Assembly (NCBI RefSeq): GCF_003710825.1
Contig: NZ_RHHQ01000004.1
Location: forward strand, 372,001-436,000
Source of the DNA: Brevibacillus fluminis
GTDB taxonomy: Bacteria > Bacillota > Bacilli > Brevibacillales > Brevibacillaceae
Direction: 5' to 3'
Length of the DNA stretch: 64,000 bases
Shown here: positions 1 through 9,059 of the stretch, piece by piece
Layout: each line of letters begins with the position of its first letter
Numbering within the stretch: the first letter of the stretch is position 1
Notes under the pieces: model-generated
Seen by the model: the letters and a program-made list of their open reading frames with translations, nothing else
What the model was told of the DNA's origin: nothing
Database searches by the model: none
Position numbers and translations under genes: made by a program

Positions 1-438
1 AATCAAACCGGATGCCATATTCCCGATCAACATCGGAATGAAAAACGGACTTACCCTGCGTGGTCCTTTTTCCAGCATGACACGATGCTGTTCTTCAAAC
101 GTGGATAATCCACCGATACCGGAACCGATGTAGACACCGATTTGATCGGCATTCTCTTCATTGATTTCCAAACCGGAGTTCTTCATGGCCATTTTGGCAG
201 CAGCCAGTGCGAATTGCACGAAACGGTCCGTACGACGCACTTCTTTTTTGTCCATGTAGTCTTCTGGCACGAAATCTTTCACTTCGCCAGCAATTTGTGT
301 CGGATAATCAGTGACATCAAAGCTCGTGATTTTATCGATCCCCGACTTACCAGTGCGCAGGCTTTCCCAGAAGGTATCAACGTCGTTGCCCACAGGAGAA
401 ATGACGCCAACGCCCGTAATCACCACTCTTCGTTTCAT
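1..438 (-). CDS. fabF: 3-oxoacyl-ACP synthase II (FabF), N-terminal part, runs off the left edge
   Basis: This is the elongating condensing enzyme of type II fatty acid synthesis in the cytoplasm, which joins malonyl-ACP to a growing acyl-ACP. About 146 codons are visible. The protein starts MKRRVVITGVGVISPVGN, the usual FabF N-terminus, and contains the GSGIGG stretch near residue 110; the catalytic Cys-His-His residues lie beyond the edge. The ATG follows an AGAGGTG ribosome binding site. It is the last visible gene of the leftward fapR-plsX-fabH-fabD-fabG-acpP-fabF set, 120 bases after acpP, with a hairpin in between. The assignment is secure; only completeness cannot be judged. Confidence 0.96.
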   Translation of the reverse strand, partial: MKRRVVITGVGVISPVGNDVDTFWESLRTGKSGIDKITSFDVTDYPTQIAGEVKDFVPEDYMDKKEVRRTDRFVQFALAAAKMAMKNSGLEINEENADQIGVYIGSGIGGLSTFEEQHRVMLEKGPRRVSPFFIPMLIGNMASGLI

Positions 439-518
439 TCGCTTCACCTCTATATGTAATAAGCATTTCGCTTTCATTACGGATTGAATGTGGATAAAAG
501 TGGAAAGTCCGCATATGT

Positions 519-553
519 GAAGGGAGGAGCCCCGCCGAAACGAGACTCCCTTC
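519..553 (-). other. Inverted repeat between acpP and fabF
   Basis: GAAGGGAG and CTCCCTTC form a perfect 8-base-pair stem around a 19-base loop, in the 120-base gap between acpP and fabF. No T-run follows on the minus strand, so it does not look like a complete intrinsic terminator. It could stabilise the acpP 3' end, serve as an mRNA processing site or attenuate transcription, which would fit the much greater need for ACP than for FabF. The function is inferred. Confidence 0.45.
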
Positions 554-558
554 TACAA

Positions 559-792
559 TTACTTGTGGGACTCTATGTATTTTACTACCTCGCCCACAGT
601 AGTGATTTTCTCAGCATCTTCATCGGAAATCTCCAAATCGAACTCATCCTCGAGTTCCATAACGAGCTCCACTACATCCAAAGAGTCAGCACCCAGGTCT
701 TCTTTAAAAGAAGCTTCCAAAGTAACTTTGGACTCATCTACATTCAACCGGTCAATCACGATTTTTTTCACTTTCTCAAAAACGTCTGCCAT
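559..792 (-). CDS. acpP: Acyl carrier protein
   Basis: This is the 77-residue carrier of growing acyl chains for fatty acid and phospholipid synthesis. The phosphopantetheine attachment motif is DSL at residues 36-38, with Ser37 as the modified residue. The protein is strongly acidic, as expected, with a conserved helix II ([16 protein letters not shown]). The ATG follows a GAGAGGGGGTG ribosome binding site. It lies 75 bases downstream of fabG in the same operon. Length and sequence are typical. Confidence 0.98.
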   Translation of the reverse strand: MADVFEKVKKIVIDRLNVDESKVTLEASFKEDLGADSLDVVELVMELEDEFDLEISDEDAEKITTVGEVVKYIESHK

Positions 793-867
793 CTTACTTC
801 ACCCCCTCTCCAAGTATTATAAGGGATGTCCCTTGTAAAAACCAGTTGAATCAAGGATTCGAACGGG

Positions 868-1608
868 TTACATGTACATGCCGCCATCGACATGCAAGGT
901 TTGTCCTGTCATATAAGCAGCCGCATCGCTCGCCAAAAAGTGCACGACATTGGCGATTTCATCCGCTTGCCCCAATCGTGCGAGCGGAATTTGTGTCAGC
1001 AGGTTAGCTTTTACATCCTCAGGCAAAACGTCTGTCATGTCCGTTGCAATGAAGCCTGGAGCCACTGCATTCACCGTGATGCCACGGGACGCCAGCTCAC
1101 GCGCTGCGGTTTTGGTCAGGCCGATCACGCCCGCTTTCGCCGCCACATAGTTGGCTTGCCCAGCGTTGCCGAGCACGCCCACCACCGAGGTGATATTGAT
1201 GATTCGGCCGCTGCGCTGTTTCATCATCGGACGAGTAGCCGCCTTGATGCAGTTAAACACACCTTTGAGGTTCGTGTCAATCACATCGTCCCATTCTTCC
1301 TCTTTCATACGCATCATCAAGTTATCGCGGGTAATCCCAGCGTTGTTAACCAAAATGTCAATTTGACCGAAAGTGTCAAGAGCCGACTTGAACATGTCGT
1401 TCACTTCATCCGCACTGCTCACATTCGCTTTCACCATGATCGCTTCGCGACCCAGCTCCTTGATTTTCGCTACGGTTTCAGCCGCTGCTGCCTCGCTGCC
1501 CGCATAGTTGACGACGACGTTGCAGCCGTCAGCTGCCAGCTTAAGCGCGATCGCGCGTCCGATGCCGCGTGATGCGCCTGTTACGAGCGCCACTTTTCCT
1601 GTTAGCAT
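868..1608 (-). CDS. fabG: 3-oxoacyl-ACP reductase FabG
   Basis: NADPH-dependent reductase of the fatty acid elongation cycle, 246 residues, of the short-chain dehydrogenase family. The cofactor motif TGASRGIG is at residues 10-17, NNAG at 88-91, and the catalytic triad Ser141, Tyr154, Lys158 is intact. The C-terminal [12 protein letters not shown] is typical of FabG. The ATG has a GGAGG site eleven bases upstream and overlaps the end of fabD by 7 bases, suggesting translational coupling. It is the fifth gene of the fap operon. Confidence 0.98.
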   Translation of the reverse strand: MLTGKVALVTGASRGIGRAIALKLAADGCNVVVNYAGSEAAAAETVAKIKELGREAIMVKANVSSADEVNDMFKSALDTFGQIDILVNNAGITRDNLMMRMKEEEWDDVIDTNLKGVFNCIKAATRPMMKQRSGRIINITSVVGVLGNAGQANYVAAKAGVIGLTKTAARELASRGITVNAVAPGFIATDMTDVLPEDVKANLLTQIPLARLGQADEIANVVHFLASDAAAYMTGQTLHVDGGMYM

Positions 1609-2552
1609 AAAATACCTCCATCCAGCAGTTCTGCAAGCGATTCCGCGTCTTGCACCGAGTAGATTTTCACATCACCTGGAGCAATCTTTTTAATCAGTCC
1701 GGCGAGCACTTTGCCAGGTCCGATTTCGATGAACGTGGTCACGCCCTTCTCCGCCATCCACGCGACAGAATCCTCCCATAGAACGGGGGATGCCACTTGA
1801 TCGACGAGGCTGGTTGCAATGTCCTCTGCGCCTGTTACCGGACGCGCCGAAACGTTCGCCACAACCGGGAAGGATGCTTCACTGATCGCGATGCCTGCAA
1901 GCACTTCTTTCAGCCGATCAGCCGCTGGCTCCATCAAGGAGGAGTGGAACGGTCCGCTCACATTAAGTGGAAGGACACGTTTTGCCCCCGCAGCCTTCGC
2001 ACCCTCGCCTGCCAGCTTCACGCCTTCCGCGCTTCCGGAAATGACGATTTGGCCTGGACAGTTGAGGTTTGCCAGCTGAACCGGGTTACCGCCGGCCGTT
2101 ACTTCTTCGCACACCACATGCAGCGCGTCCCGTTCCATTCCAAGAACTGCCGCCATGGCGCCTTGGCCTGCTGGAACCGCGCTTTCCATGAATTGACCGC
2201 GCAGTCTGACTGTTTTCACGGCATCCTCAAACGTAAGGGCGCCAGCTGCGACAAGCGCGGAATACTCGCCGAGGCTGTGGCCTGCGACAAAATCAGCCTT
2301 GATGACAGGCTGTTTTTCTTTAAGCGCCGCTAGTACTGCAACGCTCATCGTCAAGATTGCCGGCTGCGTATTGGCAGTCAGCTTCAGTTCTTCATCTGGA
2401 CCTTCAAAGCAGAGCGTAGACAGCGAAAAGCCGAGCGCTGCGTCCGCCTGGTCAAATATATTTTTAGCCGCGGCCGATTGTGTAGCCAGTTCTTTTCCCA
2501 TGCCAACAAACTGGGAGCCTTGGCCCGGGAATACGAGTGCAATTTTACTCAT
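1602..2552 (-). CDS. fabD: Malonyl-CoA:ACP transacylase FabD
   Basis: Transfers the malonyl group from CoA to ACP to supply extender units. It has 316 residues, with the N-terminal motif FPGQGSQ at 8-14, the nucleophile elbow GHSLGEYS with Ser93, and the catalytic His203 in GPFHSS. The ATG follows an AAGGGAG site. It lies between fabH (18-base gap) and fabG (7-base overlap) and is read leftwards with them. Nothing is unusual. Confidence 0.98.
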   Translation of the reverse strand: MSKIALVFPGQGSQFVGMGKELATQSAAAKNIFDQADAALGFSLSTLCFEGPDEELKLTANTQPAILTMSVAVLAALKEKQPVIKADFVAGHSLGEYSALVAAGALTFEDAVKTVRLRGQFMESAVPAGQGAMAAVLGMERDALHVVCEEVTAGGNPVQLANLNCPGQIVISGSAEGVKLAGEGAKAAGAKRVLPLNVSGPFHSSLMEPAADRLKEVLAGIAISEASFPVVANVSARPVTGAEDIATSLVDQVASPVLWEDSVAWMAEKGVTTFIEIGPGKVLAGLIKKIAPGDVKIYSVQDAESLAELLDGGILC

Positions 2553-2570
2553 CTTGTTAACTCCCTTCCG

Positions 2571-3575
2571 TTAGGCTTGCTTTGTGCACCATGTCAAAAG
2601 TGCCGCGCCCCACGTCAATCCGCCGCCGAATCCAACCAGCACTAGATTGTCGCCTTCTTTCACGCGACCTGCTTCCACCGCTTCATCCAGTGCAACCGGG
2701 ATGGAGGCGGAGGACATGTTGCCGTAGCGATCCAGGTTGATCGCGACTTTGTCTTCGGAAAGGCCAAAGCGTTTCAAAGCTGCCTCGATGATCCGCAGGT
2801 TCGCTTGATGCGGCACCAGCAGGTCGATGCTCTCTTTTTCCAGTCCCGCTTTTTCCAGAACTGTTTCCGTTGCGGAGTTCATCACACGGACTGCGAACTT
2901 GAATACTTCGCTACCGGCCATATACATGTAATGGAGCCCTTGCTCTACCGTTTCCGCGGTTGCCGGCAAGCGCGATCCGCCTGCAGGCAGGTTCAGCAAT
3001 TCGCCGCCCGAGCCGTCTGCACCGAGATCGAACGCCTTGAAGCCGTAGCCTTCTGGTACTGGCCCCAATATCGCTGCACCAGCCCCGTCACCGAACAAAA
3101 CGCATGTGTTGCGGTCTTCGTAGTTGGTAATTTTGGAGAGCGATTCTACCCCGATCACCAGCACATAGCGGTACATACCGTTTGCAATGAACTGGGAAGC
3201 AGTCGTTACACCATACAAAAAGCCTGTGCACGCTGCCGATATGTCGAGTGCGGATGCTTTTTTCGCACCTAGTTTATCTTGCAAAATGCAGGCGGTGGAT
3301 GGGAACATCATGTCCGGCGTTACGGTAGCCACGATGATCATATCCAGCTCTTCCGCCGTGATGTTCGCTTTCTTCAGCGCTCGTTGCGCTGCTTCATAGG
3401 CGAGATCGGAGGACGCCTGTTCTTTGGACGAGATTCGGCGCTCACGAATCCCCGTGCGCGTCACGATCCATTCGTCATTCGTCTCCACCATTTTTTCCAA
3501 ATCCGCATTGGTCAGCACTCGTTCAGGCGTGTAGGAGCCTGTGCCGAGGATGCCGACAGGTCGCAATTGAGCCAT
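2571..3575 (-). CDS. fabH: 3-oxoacyl-ACP synthase III FabH
   Basis: Initiates fatty acid synthesis by condensing acyl-CoA with malonyl-ACP; in Bacillales it prefers branched primers. From the ATG at 3575 the protein has 334 residues. The catalytic triad is Cys116 (SAACTGF), His256 (VPHQAN) and Asn286 (YGNMSS), all present. A GTG at 3584 overlapping the plsX stop as GTGA is an alternative start adding three residues; neither has a strong ribosome binding site, so coupling to plsX translation is likely. The substrate preference for branched primers is inferred from the family. Confidence 0.96.
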   Translation of the reverse strand: MAQLRPVGILGTGSYTPERVLTNADLEKMVETNDEWIVTRTGIRERRISSKEQASSDLAYEAAQRALKKANITAEELDMIIVATVTPDMMFPSTACILQDKLGAKKASALDISAACTGFLYGVTTASQFIANGMYRYVLVIGVESLSKITNYEDRNTCVLFGDGAGAAILGPVPEGYGFKAFDLGADGSGGELLNLPAGGSRLPATAETVEQGLHYMYMAGSEVFKFAVRVMNSATETVLEKAGLEKESIDLLVPHQANLRIIEAALKRFGLSEDKVAINLDRYGNMSSASIPVALDEAVEAGRVKEGDNLVLVGFGGGLTWGAALLTWCTKQA

Positions 3576-3580
3576 CTGTT

Positions 3581-4588
3581 TCACTCGCTTTCGGTTTGTA
3601 TATGTAGATCGAGTTCTTGCTGAATCAAGCCGTTTACGTCATTTTCCACATAGCGGGCTGCTGCCAAAAACGCGTTTTTGATCGCCAGTGAACTGGACGA
3701 GCCATGCGCCTTAAAAACCGGAACCATCAACCCGAGCAGCGGTGCTCCGCCGTACTCGGCATAGTCCATCCGCTTTTTGAACCGAACCAAGCTCGGTTTC
3801 AATAGAAAGGCTCCTACTTTATTCAAGAAACTGGAAGTAAACTCCTCTTTCAGCATGGAGAATATCGTGGAAGCGCACCCTTCGATCGATTTCAGCAATA
3901 CATTTCCCGCAAAGCCTTCGCAAACGACGACGTCGCAGGAGCCTTGCATGATATCGCGCGCCTCCACATTACCGATGAAATGAGTTTTGGAGAGCGCGAG
4001 CAGCGGATAGGTGGCCTTGCACAGCTCGTTTCCTTTCGTCTCCTCCGTACCGACATTGAGCAGACCGACCTTCGGATCCGGGATGCCCATGCCCTTGTCG
4101 GCATACACGCTGCCCATGATCGCATATTGCAGTAAATGAACGGGCTTTGCGTCTACATTGGCGCCGACATCGAGCAAGAGCGACGCTTTTCCTTGCACAT
4201 TCGGAATAAACGCAGCCAGCGCAGGGCGTTCGATTCCTTTCATCCGCCCTGCGATCAGAAGACCGGCTGTCATCAAAGCGCCCGTATTCCCCGCGGAGAT
4301 ACAAGCGTCCACTTTTCGCAGCTTGGCTAAATCCATCGTTACGACCATTGACGAATCTTTTTTACGTCGGACCGCACGCACTGGTTCATCCTCTGCCTCG
4401 ATGATCTCGGTCGTGTGGTGAATCTCAATTCTGGAGGGGATGGTTGCGGGCATGTGTTGTCTGATGGCAGTCTCGTCTCCTACGAGCACAACCGTAAGCG
4501 ACGGGTTGGACTGGATGGCGAGCAATGCACCTTCCACCACGCTTTTCGGAGCGTGGTCGCCTCCCATCGCATCGATAGCGATACGCAA
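3581..4588 (-). CDS. plsX: Phosphate acyltransferase PlsX
   Basis: Converts acyl-ACP to acyl-phosphate, the donor for PlsY in phosphatidic acid synthesis. The family N-terminus MRIAIDAMGGDHAP begins at a TTG at 4588, which has an AAAGGAGG site six bases upstream; the in-frame ATG at 4609 has no such site and would add seven residues not usual for PlsX. From TTG the protein has 335 residues, matching the family. It contains the DACISAGNTGALMTAG and LLDVGANVDAKP stretches typical of PlsX. It follows fapR by 24 bases and precedes fabH. Confidence 0.96.
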   Translation of the reverse strand: MRIAIDAMGGDHAPKSVVEGALLAIQSNPSLTVVLVGDETAIRQHMPATIPSRIEIHHTTEIIEAEDEPVRAVRRKKDSSMVVTMDLAKLRKVDACISAGNTGALMTAGLLIAGRMKGIERPALAAFIPNVQGKASLLLDVGANVDAKPVHLLQYAIMGSVYADKGMGIPDPKVGLLNVGTEETKGNELCKATYPLLALSKTHFIGNVEARDIMQGSCDVVVCEGFAGNVLLKSIEGCASTIFSMLKEEFTSSFLNKVGAFLLKPSLVRFKKRMDYAEYGGAPLLGLMVPVFKAHGSSSSLAIKNAFLAAARYVENDVNGLIQQELDLHIQTESE

Positions 4589-4612
4589 ATCATTTCCTCC
4601 TTTACTCATTGC

Positions 4613-5200
4613 CTACAATTGTGGTTCCGCTTCCCATGCGGCTGCACGCACGACACGGAAGCTTGCAGAAAAGACAACTTCATTTTGTACTCTCGTCTCA
4701 ACGCGCACGCGGCTCTCATCCCCACTGCTTGAACGGACCACCGCTTTGGCGACCAGCCGTTCACCAAGCTTGACGGGACGGATAAACCGGATGCGCGCCG
4801 TCGCAGTCAGCGCGACATCTGCATTGATCAGCGCGACTGCGAGCGAATTTGCTTGTGCAAATATATAATGTCCTCTGGCAATTTGCGTGCGGGTAAACAC
4901 ATGCTCTTCCTTGATGTCGAGCACGGAGATTCCCTGCACATCCAATTGCAGATCGACAACCTCACCGATCACTTCATCAATCCCCAGTGACTTTACCGGG
5001 TCCAAGCTGCGTTCCGCCACCGACTTGATCCGCTCACGCAGCTCCGGAATACCAAGCTCTAGCCGATCAAGCCGGATGGTCTGGATGCTGACGCGAAAAG
5101 CTGTCGCCAAGTCTTCATCCGTTGCGAAAGGATTTTCTTTTAAATACTGGACGAGCCGCGTTTGTCGATCTTTTTTCGGCAATCGGGCGATGGTCGCCAC
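4613..5200 (-). CDS. fapR: Fatty acid and phospholipid synthesis regulator FapR
   Basis: Malonyl-CoA-responsive repressor of lipid synthesis genes, 195 residues. The N-terminal HTH region (ITDEELA-like, then [21 protein letters not shown] at about 38-58) is nearly invariant in FapR, followed by a linker helix and a hotdog-fold effector domain with [18 protein letters not shown]. The start is GTG at 5200, since no ATG fits and a stop lies upstream in frame at 5228-5230; the upstream ribosome binding site is weak. It is the first gene of the operon, and a FapR-type operator lies 45 bases upstream, so it should repress itself and the downstream fab genes. Confidence 0.96.
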   Translation of the reverse strand: MATIARLPKKDRQTRLVQYLKENPFATDEDLATAFRVSIQTIRLDRLELGIPELRERIKSVAERSLDPVKSLGIDEVIGEVVDLQLDVQGISVLDIKEEHVFTRTQIARGHYIFAQANSLAVALINADVALTATARIRFIRPVKLGERLVAKAVVRSSSGDESRVRVETRVQNEVVFSASFRVVRAAAWEAEPQL

Positions 5201-5244
5201 CCCCCAATATGTATAGACATATCGAACCTAATTTACGATCAGAA

Positions 5245-5263
5245 ATTAATACCTGGTGCCAAA
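5245..5263 (-). promoter_or_regulatory. FapR operator upstream of fapR
   Basis: The stretch ATTAATACCTGGTGCCAAA closely follows the known Bacillus FapR palindrome built on TTAGTACC and GGTACTAA half-sites, with the central ACCTGGT intact. It lies 45-63 bases upstream of the fapR start, where autoregulation is expected. The -35 and -10 boxes could not be fixed with confidence. Confidence 0.75.
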
Positions 5264-5297
5264 ACTAGTATATTCGACATGCGGTATCATTACAACC

Positions 5298-6260
5298 CTA
5301 ATAAATCCGGCGAATTAATTCTTCAATCTCCGGCTCCGCAAGCGTAATATCAAGCGGATCACCCCATTTGCTGATTTCATCGAGGATAACTGGGGTCGAA
5401 ATCGTGCGTTTATCGTAAAAAACCTGTACCTGCATTCCGTTCGTCTCAATGCGCTCGATACCGCGAATCTGCTGGATCTGTGGCGTCGAGGCAAATTGCA
5501 CCGTGCATGTGGTCGGCAGTCCGATCTGCTCGCGCAGCGCGGACAAACTGCCATCCATGACCAGCTTCCCGTGATTGATGACAATGATGCGCTGACACAA
5601 TTCAGCAATGTCATCCATGTCATGCGTGGTCAACAAAATGGTTTTTCGCTCCACCCGGTTGATTTCCTTCAAAAACCCGCGAATTCTTTCTTTGGCGACC
5701 ACATCGAGACCGATCGTGGGCTCATCCAGAAACAGGATTGCCGGATCATGCAGCAGGGCCGCCGCCAAGTCGGCTCGCATGCGCTGGCCAAGTGACAGTT
5801 TGCGCACTGGCGTATTAATGAAGCTCCCTAGTTCCAGCAGATCGTCATACCGTTCCATAGCTAGTGCGTACTGTTTCTCGTCAACTTGATACATGGCCTG
5901 CAAAATTTCGAACGAATCGCGCACCGGCAAGTCCCACCATAGCTGTGTTCGCTGCCCAAACACGACGCCGATCTTTTTGGCAACCTCTCTACGCTGCAGC
6001 TGTGGGCTCATGCCCGCCACTTCAACCGATCCGGCGGAAGGATGGAGAATACCTACAAGCATTTTGATGGTGGTAGACTTGCCCGCACCATTTGGCCCCA
6101 GATACCCAACGAATTCTCCTTCCTCAATCGCAAAGGAAACGGACTCAACCGCTTTTTTCGCCGAGCCTACGCCTGAAAACAACGCGCGGAAGCTGCCGAG
6201 CACTCCCTTCGCATTGGGTCTGTGCCAAAATGTTTTCTCAAGCCCGTCGGCTACGATCAT
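5298..6260 (-). CDS. ABC-2 type exporter, ATP-binding subunit
   Basis: ATPase of a multi-subunit exporter, 320 residues. Visible motifs are Walker A GPNGAGKST (about 54-62), a Q-loop around VFGQRTQLWW, the signature LSLGQRMRADLAAAL, Walker B ILFLDEPTIGLD and the switch His in TTHDMDD. A C-terminal domain of about 90 residues follows the nucleotide-binding domain, as in the COG4586 branch of drug or lipid exporters. It is the last gene of a three-gene leftward operon after two membrane subunits and has a GGGAG site before its ATG. The substrate cannot be read from the sequence. Confidence 0.92.
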   Translation of the reverse strand: MIVADGLEKTFWHRPNAKGVLGSFRALFSGVGSAKKAVESVSFAIEEGEFVGYLGPNGAGKSTTIKMLVGILHPSAGSVEVAGMSPQLQRREVAKKIGVVFGQRTQLWWDLPVRDSFEILQAMYQVDEKQYALAMERYDDLLELGSFINTPVRKLSLGQRMRADLAAALLHDPAILFLDEPTIGLDVVAKERIRGFLKEINRVERKTILLTTHDMDDIAELCQRIIVINHGKLVMDGSLSALREQIGLPTTCTVQFASTPQIQQIRGIERIETNGMQVQVFYDKRTISTPVILDEISKWGDPLDITLAEPEIEELIRRIY

Positions 6261-6311
6261 TTCCTTATCTCCCTTCTATTATCAACCAAGAACACAAAAT
6301 CACTTTGCTGC

Positions 6312-7100
6312 TCACGAGCCTGTGCTATGGTAATGTTTGATACCGAAGCGCCAAAACCAAAGGGCCACAAGCAAGTATCCGATCACCACGCCCGGAGAAA
6401 CCAGCAAATAATACCAACTGCCCCCTTTGTGCAGCAAATATAGTGCCGGTATGTAATTAATGAAGCCGACAGGGAGCAGGCCCAGAAATACGAGCTTGAG
6501 CCAATCCGGGTACAAGCTGATCGGATAGTTCGCTGCATTGGACGGGGCATAAAGCGTGAACGCCTGCAAATCCTTCACCTGTGACGTCCAAAAAGCAGTT
6601 GTTGCGGTTATCAATGAAATCGAGAACATCATCACGCACCCGAGCAGTATCGCCACCGGCAAATACGCGATGAGAAGCCAACTCACCTCTCCTTGGCGAA
6701 ACAACCCGGCGAGTGAAACACCAAGCACCACGATCCCTTGCAGCACACCCCCTACTTTCCCCAAATCCACCCGTTTGGTCAGCAACAGGAACAACGGCGG
6801 CATCGGCCGCACTAGCAGCTGATCGAATTCCCCCTGGATGATATATTTTTCAAACTCGTGGATTTCCGCAGCAATCGTCCGATACATAGACATCGCACAG
6901 GAGATGATCCCGTATAACACTCCGATCTCATAGAGGCTCCAGCCTTTCACGTGATCAAACCGTGCCAGCACTGCGCCTAGCAGTAAAAAGTCGAGCACCG
7001 ACAGGCTAGCATTGGCAAACGCGGTCATGATGAAGTTGCCTTTGTATTGCAGCTGTGAGCGAATATTGGTTTTCAACATCTTCCAATAAAAGGACCACAT
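6312..7100 (-). CDS. ABC-2 family exporter permease subunit (COG3694-like)
   Basis: Integral membrane subunit of 262 residues with about six hydrophobic segments, starting MWSFYWKMLKTNIRSQLQYK. The cytoplasmic segment EFDQLLVRPMPPLFL is typical of this ABC-2 permease family. It has a GGAGG ribosome binding site. It follows the other permease (stop at 7103) by 2 bases and precedes the ATPase by 51 bases, so the three probably form one complex of two different permeases with an ATPase dimer. Confidence 0.88.
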   Translation of the reverse strand: MWSFYWKMLKTNIRSQLQYKGNFIMTAFANASLSVLDFLLLGAVLARFDHVKGWSLYEIGVLYGIISCAMSMYRTIAAEIHEFEKYIIQGEFDQLLVRPMPPLFLLLTKRVDLGKVGGVLQGIVVLGVSLAGLFRQGEVSWLLIAYLPVAILLGCVMMFSISLITATTAFWTSQVKDLQAFTLYAPSNAANYPISLYPDWLKLVFLGLLPVGFINYIPALYLLHKGGSWYYLLVSPGVVIGYLLVALWFWRFGIKHYHSTGS

Positions 7101-7102
7101 GG

Positions 7103-7885
7103 CTATCCTCCTTGAATTTCGGTTCTGCGCCGCGCCCTGCCGGTCAGCACGAGGCAGACGATGGTCAGGACGATCGACCAGATCGCTTGCAGACCGAGCA
7201 CGCCGTACGAAACTTGTTCCAGATACAACATGGTCGGATAGTAGAGCACACCAGCGAACGGCAGTCCGAGCGCAAGCGTACTAAGCCAATGCGGAAACAG
7301 ATCGATCGGCACAAATTGGCCGCCGAGACCAAACAGCAAGGTGATGAGCACATTATGCAAACCGCTGATTTCATTTGTCCAAAAAGAAGTGAGGCCAACG
7401 AGAAAAAACAGGAGCAAACTGATGTAAACCGCGAGTAAAATGGAGAGCAAGGCAACGATGTAGGTGAAAGGCTCGCGAGGAAGATAAAAGCCAACTGTAG
7501 CGGAATAGACGATGGCGATTGGCAGCGTGCGGTACAGGAGGTTGTAGCAAATCTTGCCCGCTTCCTGTGAGATTACAAACAAAAAATAGCTCACAGGCCG
7601 CATGAGGTCGAGGCTGACCGCACCGGTGCGCACCTGAAGATGGATGCCCAATCCCGGGCTGAGGAATGTCGTGATCCAAAGCATGATTTGCGTAAACGCG
7701 ATGTAATGCGCCATGGTGGAAGGGTTGTAAATACTGTCCGTGTTCCCCTTGCCTTCCAGCACGCCAGCCCAAATAGCGATGAACACGAATCCGAAAATGG
7801 TGCTGGCAAAATTGTTGATGATATGTGCCATGCGATACTGAAGATTGCGACGAAAGCTTTTTACAAGAAGCAACCAATAAACCAT
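7103..7885 (-). CDS. ABC-2 family exporter permease subunit (COG4587-like)
   Basis: Membrane protein of 260 residues with about six hydrophobic segments and the RTGAVSLDLMRPVSYFLF segment, which corresponds to the conserved cytoplasmic loop of its partner permease. The open frame extends upstream to 8095, but the ATG at 7885 is preceded by GAGGGGG at good spacing and the upstream residues are basic and unlike the family, so this start is preferred. It is the first gene of the exporter operon, 125 bases after rpmF and behind the rpmF terminator. A perfect hairpin (GCGCCAAG/CTTGGCGC, 7940-7958) lies in the leader. Confidence 0.9.
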   Translation of the reverse strand: MVYWLLLVKSFRRNLQYRMAHIINNFASTIFGFVFIAIWAGVLEGKGNTDSIYNPSTMAHYIAFTQIMLWITTFLSPGLGIHLQVRTGAVSLDLMRPVSYFLFVISQEAGKICYNLLYRTLPIAIVYSATVGFYLPREPFTYIVALLSILLAVYISLLLFFLVGLTSFWTNEISGLHNVLITLLFGLGGQFVPIDLFPHWLSTLALGLPFAGVLYYPTMLYLEQVSYGVLGLQAIWSIVLTIVCLVLTGRARRRTEIQGG

Positions 7886-7975
7886 CTCATTCCCCCTCTT
7901 TTGCAAAAACGAGAATTTCTCGAAAACGCAACGAAGGCAGCGCCAAGAAGCTTGGCGCCACCATGTTTTTTGCCG

Positions 7976-8009
7976 AAAGAAAAAAGCAAGGTGAGGTATC
8001 ACCCTGCTT
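7976..8009 (-). terminator. Intrinsic terminator of rpmF
   Basis: On the minus strand AAGCAGGGTGA and TCACCTTGCTT form an 11-base stem with a 4-base loop, followed by a T-rich run. It begins right after the rpmF stop codon. Confidence 0.85.
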
Positions 8010-8010
8010 C

Positions 8011-8181
8011 TTATTTTGCTACTTTTTGACCTTTGTAGTGTCCGCAGCTTCCGCAAACGCGGTGAGCCAGCTTGTGTTCGCCACAATTGTCGCATTTGAT
8101 CATGCCTGGAATCTCTAATTTGAAGTGCGTACGACGCATTCTTTTACGAGTTTTGGAAGTTCTCCGTTGAGGTACTGCCAT
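8011..8181 (-). CDS. rpmF: 50S ribosomal protein L32
   Basis: Short ribosomal protein of 56 residues, [20 protein letters not shown] at its start, very basic, with the zinc ribbon made by two CxxC pairs (CDNC at 30-33 and CGSC at 43-46). The presence of all four cysteines marks it as the zinc-binding form. The ATG follows an AAGGAGGTGTAAG site. It lies 193 bases downstream of the ylbN-like gene in the same direction, the usual neighbour of rpmF, and ends in its own terminator. Confidence 0.97.
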   Translation of the reverse strand: MAVPQRRTSKTRKRMRRTHFKLEIPGMIKCDNCGEHKLAHRVCGSCGHYKGQKVAK

Positions 8182-8374
8182 CTTACTTACACCTCCTTCA
8201 ATTCTGTTTCAAGTAGGCCTCGATAGGAGGAAGCACACAAGTGCTCTTCACACTGAGAGGAAGCCTTCTATTCATGATCGGCGGCATCGGACAAGCCAAG
8301 CGCGCCAGTCATTCAAAAATGAAGCGTGAATCTGTTACAATACACATTGCTTCATATTGAACCTTTGTCCAAGA

Positions 8375-8890
8375 TTACTCGTTGTTCTTTTGGAAAAAGT
8401 CAGCCAAACCGGCCAACCGCGGATCGATGCGTTCGTTTTTGCAGCTGCATGGCTGCTCATTGCGGTTAACGCCGCACGTTGGGCATAATCCTTTGCAATC
8501 CTCGGAACAAAGCGGGAACGTTGGCACTTCCAGGAGAAAATCCTCTGAAAGCAGTGGATCCAGCTCAATCTCTTCTCCATCCAGCAGTTGAATGTCGCTT
8601 TCTTCGTCAAGCACCAGCGATTCGTCGTTGGTAAACGACTCGGAAAACGGCACATGCATGTGCTGGGTGAATGTGGTCAAACAGCGAGCACAGACATAAT
8701 TGACATCTGCCTCCATATCCCCATTCACATAATAGAGATCTCCCAGCTTGGCAGCCTCACCGACTGCTTGCACGGGTGTGACACTGCGAATTTCTTGATG
8801 GCGCGATTTGATATCGTCGGCATCCAATGTCACTCGGAACGGTAGTGGTTCACCTTTACGATGATCCAGTTCACTCAATCGAATAATCAT
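8375..8890 (-). CDS. DUF177 (YceD/YlbN) family protein
   Basis: Protein of 171 residues of the YceD/YlbN family, found next to rpmF in most bacteria and linked in other organisms to 23S rRNA accumulation. It has the conserved CARCL motif near residue 67 and a C-terminal cysteine cluster (CSEDCKGLCPTCG, CSC) that may bind a metal. Acidic stretches lie in the middle. The 193-base gap before rpmF (8182-8374) shows no gene and no convincing control site. The biochemical role in this organism is not shown by the sequence. Confidence 0.9.
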   Translation of the reverse strand: MIIRLSELDHRKGEPLPFRVTLDADDIKSRHQEIRSVTPVQAVGEAAKLGDLYYVNGDMEADVNYVCARCLTTFTQHMHVPFSESFTNDESLVLDEESDIQLLDGEEIELDPLLSEDFLLEVPTFPLCSEDCKGLCPTCGVNRNEQPCSCKNERIDPRLAGLADFFQKNNE

Positions 8891-8999
8891 GTTTTTTCAC
8901 CTCAAGCGCAACAAAGATGATTATAGCTTTTGCCCAAATCTTTGTCAACCAATTTTCCTTGACAGCACGTTCGTTCCATCCCACCGCATTTTCCAACGG

Positions 9000-9028
9000 T
9001 TGCTAAAAAGATAGCACTCTACTACACT
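9000..9028 (+). promoter_or_regulatory. Probable sigma-A promoter of tmcAL
   Basis: TTGCTA (9000-9005) and TACACT (9023-9028) are separated by 17 bases, about 30 bases upstream of the tmcAL start codon, on the strand divergent from the ylbN-like gene. Confidence 0.55.
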
Positions 9029-9059
9029 ATGGAGCAAGAAAAAAAAGGAGGAACTTTGT

